Below, piece after piece: positions 31,674 to 33,251 of a stretch of DNA of 33,251 nucleotides. The stretch lies in assembly GCA_030149525.1 (NCBI GenBank), contig JASBRJ010000005.1, positions 1 to 33,251 on the forward strand, given 5' to 3'. Every line of letters starts with the position of its first letter. The first letter of the stretch is position 1. The position numbers and the translations under genes were made by a program. Source of the stretch: a bacterium. GTDB lineage: Bacteria; Vulcanimicrobiota; Xenobia; Xenobiales; JADMJV01. The notes beneath the pieces are model-generated. The model saw nothing but the letters and a program-made list of their open reading frames with translations, did no database searches and was not told the origin of the DNA.

Positions 31674-33031
31674 TCTCGCTGCATCATAGCACAACCGGTG
31701 TCGATCAATCTCTCCAGTTGCTCTCTGTATTCCGTGAGCAATTGGTACCAGCGCGGCTCGAAACGGCCCTCTCGAGAGGTCAATAGGATAGCCTCGGCTC
31801 GCTCTCGCAGTGCCTGCCTCCAGGATTCATCGTCCAACTGCAGAGCCAGCCTGCACAGCCAATGCATGAGAGCGACAGCGAGTCGCGGAGCATTGACCAC
31901 ATGGATTGTGAGCTGCTCGGTGACTAGTCGAAGATAGTCTTCAGGACCGTTACCGTAGAACCGAACACTTCCCCGCCCCTCTTCGTCGGAGCCGAAAAGG
32001 GCTACGGGAGGCCAACCTCCCCGGCAGAGAGCCTCCATCATGGTGCCCAGATTGTTGAGGCACATGACCGCAGTGGTTGGGTCGTTAACAGCCGGGGAGA
32101 CAGCTTTCAGGGCGATATCCACAATTTCACGAAAACCGTAGGAAATATCAAGGTCCAACCTTCGTGAGTCGCCTACTTCGAAGCAAGCTTGAATCGATTC
32201 AATCAGCTCATCGTCAACCTCATTCTTGAGTGGTTTAATGCAAGCGGTTTCAGGCGTAACCCAGTCTCCCAGCCCGGTCAGTACCTCAATGGGCTCGCCC
32301 ACCCGCGCGGATATTGAGATTAAATCCTCAAGGCGAACAGCCTCCACGTAACCGTTCTGAGCCGCCGTGAATCGACTTTCGCAACCCAACATCGGAATCA
32401 GGTCGGTGGCGGAGTTGGCCGGGCCTAGAAGAACCGGGTCCGCTTCCTCCGACTTCAGCTTTGCAATATTACGAAGGGTGGCTTGCCGGATGTCCGCCAC
32501 CAGGTTGTCCACCTGAAGACTAGTGGCTGTGTGGTGAATGAAGTAGATAAAAACGATGGTAGAGGCCAGGTCGAAAAGAAAGCAGAGGGTCAGTGACAAG
32601 CCGGGCAAGTTCTCCGGATTCTTTTGCTGAGTTGCCAAGAGAGTCAGAGCGAAGGCAAAGTTCCCGGTCAGAACACCAAAAACCAGGCGATTGACTCGAT
32701 TCTCCACATATCGTGTGAGGACCCGAGGACAAAACTGATTGCTGGCGAGCGTGAGAGCCACCACCACAACCGAAAAGGCCACCCCGGTGATGGTGATCAT
32801 CACGCCTGCCGAGGTCGACAAAAACTCTCGAGCACTGTCTTGATCGCTCCACCAGAAGTCGGGGAACCAACCGCTCAGGGAATGAGTTTGCTCAAAGCCG
32901 GAAGCTACCAGAGCCACAGCCACGGACAGCAAAGTGATGGAAGCCGGCAAGAAATAGAGGCTGCTGCTCACTTTTCGAAGGAAAAGAACAGGCAGTCGAT
33001 AGAATTTTTTCTCCTCATGTCGAGTGCCCAA
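31670..33031 (-). CDS. DUF2254 membrane protein
   Basis: The product, about 453 residues, has four membrane segments in its N-terminal half (about 27-45, 75-99, 115-134, 145-165). A large soluble domain follows, containing the DUF2254 signature DISYGFREIVDIALKA then VSPAVNDPTTAV (295-322). The function of DUF2254 is unknown. The frame is open from a TTG at 33049. I chose TTG 33031 because GGAGG sits 6 nt before it, whereas no such signal precedes the earlier TTGs. Its TGA overlaps the start of the secreted 123-residue gene (ATGA), so the two are an operon. Upstream lies the structured leader of the divergent oxidoreductase. Confidence 0.88.
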   Translation of the reverse strand: MGTRHEEKKFYRLPVLFLRKVSSSLYFLPASITLLSVAVALVASGFEQTHSLSGWFPDFWWSDQDSAREFLSTSAGVMITITGVAFSVVVVALTLASNQFCPRVLTRYVENRVNRLVFGVLTGNFAFALTLLATQQKNPENLPGLSLTLCFLFDLASTIVFIYFIHHTATSLQVDNLVADIRQATLRNIAKLKSEEADPVLLGPANSATDLIPMLGCESRFTAAQNGYVEAVRLEDLISISARVGEPIEVLTGLGDWVTPETACIKPLKNEVDDELIESIQACFEVGDSRRLDLDISYGFREIVDIALKAVSPAVNDPTTAVMCLNNLGTMMEALCRGGWPPVALFGSDEEGRGSVRFYGNGPEDYLRLVTEQLTIHVVNAPRLAVALMHWLCRLALQLDDESWRQALRERAEAILLTSREGRFEPRWYQLLTEYREQLERLIDTGCAMMQRE

Positions 33032-33070
33032 GGTTGTCCTCCGCAACAAGAATACGCCATGCCGGGTATG

Positions 33071-33186
33071 GGAGGAGAGTCACTAAGGGATGAACGCCTG
33101 GTATCCTAAGGCATATCCCGCAGCAAGCCTGCCGACGGGTGGGTAAATCGAGTCTTTCCGGGGGGAAACTCAGGCCAAAACGAAAG
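33071..33186 (+). promoter_or_regulatory. Structured leader, glycine-riboswitch-like
   Basis: The 5' leader of the last gene contains, in this order, GGAGGAGAGT (33071-33080), GCCGACGGGTGGGTAAATC (33131-33149) and GGAAACTCAGGCCAAAACG (33164-33182). The last two resemble the conserved GCCGAAGG...AA and CTCTCAGGCAAAAGGAC blocks of glycine aptamers, and GAGT/ACTC could close the outer stem. A stem also forms from GGGAT and ATCCC (about 33087-33119). The internal P2 pairing is not convincing, the CTCTC is reduced to CTC, and an oxidoreductase is an unusual target. I give this as a candidate only. Confidence 0.35.
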
Positions 33187-33194
33187 CTTAAGAA

Positions 33195-33251
33195 GTGAAA
33201 CCCTTAAATCCTCATCGCGTTGTTGTCGTTGGTGCCGGCTTCGGCGGACTG
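33195..33251 (+). CDS. FAD/NAD(P)-binding oxidoreductase, N-terminus (partial)
   Basis: GTG 33195 opens a frame that runs to the window edge and encodes 19 residues. They end in VVVVGAGFGGL, the first strand and dinucleotide-binding glycine loop of a Rossmann flavoprotein. The sequence is typical of type II NADH dehydrogenase (Ndh) and also occurs in phytoene-desaturase-like enzymes. An in-frame TAA lies 6 nt before the GTG, so this is the only sensible start. The ribosome-binding site is weak (AAGAA). It is preceded by the structured leader. I cannot tell which enzyme it is from 19 residues. Confidence 0.7.
   Translation, partial: MKPLNPHRVVVVGAGFGGL

Noticed and set aside
1-33251. CRISPR arrays, rRNA, tRNA, insertion sequences, attachment sites
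   Set aside because: No regularly spaced direct repeats, no tRNA-like cloverleaf noticed by eye, no transposase or integrase motif. A tRNAscan-SE run would be needed to exclude a tRNA formally.

Overview
This is a gene-dense stretch of bacterial chromosome, moderately GC-rich, with housekeeping genes on both strands (ftsK, lexA, ftsZ, rpoZ, valS). I see no IS element, phage gene, integrase, CRISPR array, rRNA or tRNA. The mix of an LexA-controlled SOS switch, an archaeal-type (type 2) ValS, a MoxR/DUF58/transglutaminase set, a signal-peptide Amidase_3 and an HD-GYP protein suggests a free-living bacterium from a poorly sampled phylum. The sequence alone does not let me name the phylum. Several starts are GTG or TTG.

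Layout. 1-1637 (+): the 3' end of an NAD(P)HX dehydratase, then an unrecognised 394-residue protein. 1679-5220 (-): an operon of an unknown single-pass membrane protein, RNA polymerase omega (rpoZ) and a PilT-like protein whose nucleotide-site residues are altered. 5285-7792 (+): ftsK with a clear terminator. 7831-11236 (-): small membrane proteins, a fused double-Rossmann oxidoreductase, two very small genes, and lexA. 11379-16718 (+): a TPR/HD-GYP signalling protein, a secreted N-acetylmuramoyl-L-alanine amidase and a CaCA-family cation exchanger. 16792-20051 (-): an HtrL/YibB-like protein translationally coupled to a PAP2 phosphatase, then ftsZ. 20105-28990 (+): a phosphorylase-like protein, MoxR, DUF58, a TgpA-type transglutaminase, valS and a small zinc-ribbon protein, tightly packed. 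29022-33031 (-): DUF2254 protein, secreted 123-residue protein, DASS-family anion transporter, small membrane protein and an ORF interrupted by TGA. 33195 to the end (+): the start of an FAD/NAD(P)-binding oxidoreductase behind a structured leader.

How the genes fit together. Many products act at the envelope and in division: FtsK (chromosome segregation), FtsZ (Z ring), the amidase (septal peptidoglycan), PAP2 and HtrL-like (lipid or glycan chemistry), and the MoxR/DUF58/TgpA set. The most clearly readable regulation is at lexA. A consensus -35 and a -10 separated by 17 bp enclose a palindrome, and a second copy of the same 20-bp site lies in inverted orientation over the ribosome-binding region. 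The best candidates for undescribed biology are the PilT-like protein with altered Walker A and Walker B, the TGA-interrupted zinc-ribbon ORF, the two tiny abutting genes downstream of lexA, the two-domain phosphorylase-like protein, and the riboswitch-like leader at the right edge.
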